DNA of 6,609 nt from Candidatus Nanopelagicales bacterium. Its GTDB lineage: Bacteria > Actinomycetota > Actinomycetes > S36-B12 > UBA10799. Each line of letters begins with the position of its first letter. Within the stretch, counting starts at the first letter, position 1. The DNA lies in NCBI GenBank assembly GCA_025455985.1, contig JALOLM010000144.1:1-6609 (forward strand). The letters run 5' to 3'. A program made the translations under genes and the position numbers. Below, one piece after another: positions 6,609-6,609 of the stretch. The notes under the pieces are model-generated. The model was not told where the DNA came from, did not search any database, and was given only the letters and a program-made list of their open reading frames with translations.

Positions 6609-6609
6609 T

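Larger units (their letters stand above)
6257..6609. other. Non-coding region upstream of the DUF262 operon
   Basis: About 350 bases without a convincing gene. Several short open frames cross it on both strands, but none shows a recognisable domain, a good ribosome binding site or consistent codon usage. It should contain the promoter of the minus-strand DUF262/HEPN operon, although I cannot point to confident -35/-10 boxes. Its one clear structure is the GGGCTAC/GTAGCCC heptamer cluster. The other half of this region may belong to a gene or element that continues beyond the window. Confidence 0.55.

Overview
This is a high-GC window whose codons mostly end in G or C, which points to an actinobacterium; the sequence alone does not give the genus. 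It reads as part of a defence island with two systems facing each other. No tRNA, rRNA, CRISPR array or transposase is visible.

Left part, plus strand (1-4545): the 3' half of a Type I restriction-modification locus in the order hsdR-hsdS-hsdM. The hsdR gene enters from outside the window and is broken at about 553/555. The reading frame jumps, and the stretch that should hold helicase motif VI (about 29 codons) is missing. hsdS has two target-recognition domains and hsdM has an intact N6-adenine methyltransferase core. hsdR/hsdS and hsdS/hsdM overlap by ATGA, so the three genes form one translationally coupled operon. As read, the locus should still methylate its target, but a working HsdR is unlikely.

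Middle (4546-4631): an 86-base gap between convergent gene ends, with only a weak hairpin.

Right part, minus strand (4632-6256): a two-gene operon read right to left. The first gene encodes a DUF262 protein (the GmrS-like family with a DGQQR motif) without the usual HNH/DUF1524 nuclease part. It overlaps, by TGATG, a small protein with a HEPN-type R-x4-H motif (RKKIAHG). The likely reading is a sensor or regulator NTPase-like protein paired with a HEPN RNase effector, that is, a candidate abortive-infection or toxin-type defence module. This is inferred from families and layout and is not demonstrated.

Right edge (6257-6609): about 350 bases upstream of the DUF262 gene without a convincing gene. 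It holds a cluster of four GGGCTAC/GTAGCCC heptamers, two in tandem and one closing a 7-bp hairpin, which could be an operator or a recombination-related site.
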